Of a stretch of 64,000 bases of DNA, positions 63,655 to 64,000 are shown piece by piece. A program made the position numbers and the translations under genes. This DNA is from Rhynchopus sp. YZ270_cl-10 (taxonomy: Eukaryota > Euglenozoa > Diplonemea > Diplonemida > Diplonemidae), in the NCBI GenBank assembly GCA_964035575.1, contig OZ037836.1:1054001-1118000 (forward strand), in the 5' to 3' direction. How positions within the stretch are numbered: the stretch's first letter is position 1; every line of letters begins with the position of its first letter. The notes below the pieces were generated by a model. The model was not told the origin of the DNA and did not search any database. It worked only from the letters and a program-made list of their open reading frames with translations.

Positions 63655-64000
63655 CAATGTGTCCCAGAATTAATGTCACCTGGCGACATTTTTGAAAAAA
63701 AAATGCAAAAGTGGACAAATTTCGTGACATTTTGACCTTGTGGTGAAGAAAAAGTGTGTAGGGGGTGAAATATTTACATTGCAAGTACCCTTTTTGGCAA
63801 AAAAGGGTCTACAACAAAAAAAAGTGAAGTGGATAGTGGATAGTGTACATGACTCTAGGACGCAGGCACGTAATGAAGTAAAAAACACATAGGCGTGCAC
63901 AAAATCAAGTAGCACATGTATTAATATTTTGTGTGCATCCCCTCGGACTGGCGAACTGCCTCTAGGCGTCGTGGCATTGACTCGATGTACCCTGCAACGA
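63655..64000 (-). mobile_element. Tc1/mariner transposon, cut by the window edge
   Basis: The element begins CAATGTGTCCCAGAATTAAT after TA (63653-63654). The sister sequence at about 40107-40118 is uninterrupted, giving the empty site. The rest of the element lies beyond 64000. Confidence 0.85.
63921..64000 (-). CDS. Tc1/mariner transposase, C-terminal end (partial)
   Basis: The minus strand reads LQGYIESMPRRLEAVRQSEG then MHTKY and a TAA at 63921. The ending Y-I-E-S-M-P-R-R-x-x-A-V-x-x-x-x-G-x-x-T-K-Y is the classical C-terminus of Tc1-like transposases. The catalytic DDE core must lie beyond the window, so I cannot say whether the gene is intact. The stop lies about 265 bp inside the element end, within the usual range. 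Confidence 0.88.
   Translation of the reverse strand, partial: VAGYIESMPRRLEAVRQSEGMHTKY

Overview
The window comes from a eukaryotic nuclear genome, most likely a protist, with sparse genes in a sea of nested mobile DNA. The evidence is low gene density, AT-rich noncoding DNA full of homopolymer runs, coding regions with strongly G/C-ending codons, several classes of cut-and-paste transposon with clean target duplications, a poly(A)-tailed retroposon and one possible GT-AG intron. I cannot name the species. The leucine-rich repeat style is of the BspA/TpLRR kind that is expanded in many protists. No rRNA, tRNA, CRISPR array or organelle gene was recognised.

The backbone looks like a head-to-tail array of at least three old copies of one host segment. 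Unit I runs up to about 24.9 kb, unit II from about 24.96 to 56.9 kb, and unit III from about 56.95 kb to the right edge. Landmarks recur in the same order and orientation: a 532-residue membrane-associated protein gene of unknown function (24960-26558, 57093-58691), a ubiquitin-like plus leucine-rich-repeat (Ubl-LRR) gene (1996-3734 broken, 26877-27818, 59010-59924), the 5' flank of that gene (to about 4.4, 28.4 and 60.5 kb), and several noncoding blocks (for example 7.1, 39.4 and 63.1 kb; 8.5 and 42.5 kb; 14.5 and 55.5 kb). The units differ in length mainly because different transposons landed in each. Empty sites in sister units therefore date many insertions as later than the duplication.

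Mobile elements form Russian dolls. One apparently complete hAT transposase gene (50390-53077) lies in an element (49290-53587) that carries another hAT-like element and sits inside a third element type (49213-55171). About eight other hAT-like families (5'-CAG ends, 8-bp or near 8-bp target duplications) have no coding capacity. A second group has 5'-CA ends and exact 6-bp target duplications (10129-13248, 31407-37863, 13376-14047, 33122-33960, perhaps 38007-38520). A third has 5'-GG ends and 4-bp ATAT/ATAC duplications (49213-55171, 60810-61024, 61209-62267, 10220-11276). A 4-kb element (44344-48300) with roughly 0.5-kb inverted repeats built from short palindromes encodes two proteins that I cannot place in a known superfamily. 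The right edge cuts a Tc1/mariner element whose transposase tail is recognisable.

Several non-autonomous elements carry pieces of coding sequence that look like captured host genes. They include a cysteine-rich von Willebrand factor A protein plus a 136-residue protein (18457-21825), a fragment in 10220-11276, and a fragment in 33122-33960. An insertion in the unit I Ubl-LRR gene carries a Cys/His-rich protein with a PCNA-binding-like motif. Many non-autonomous elements also contain tandem arrays of 8-20 bp units.
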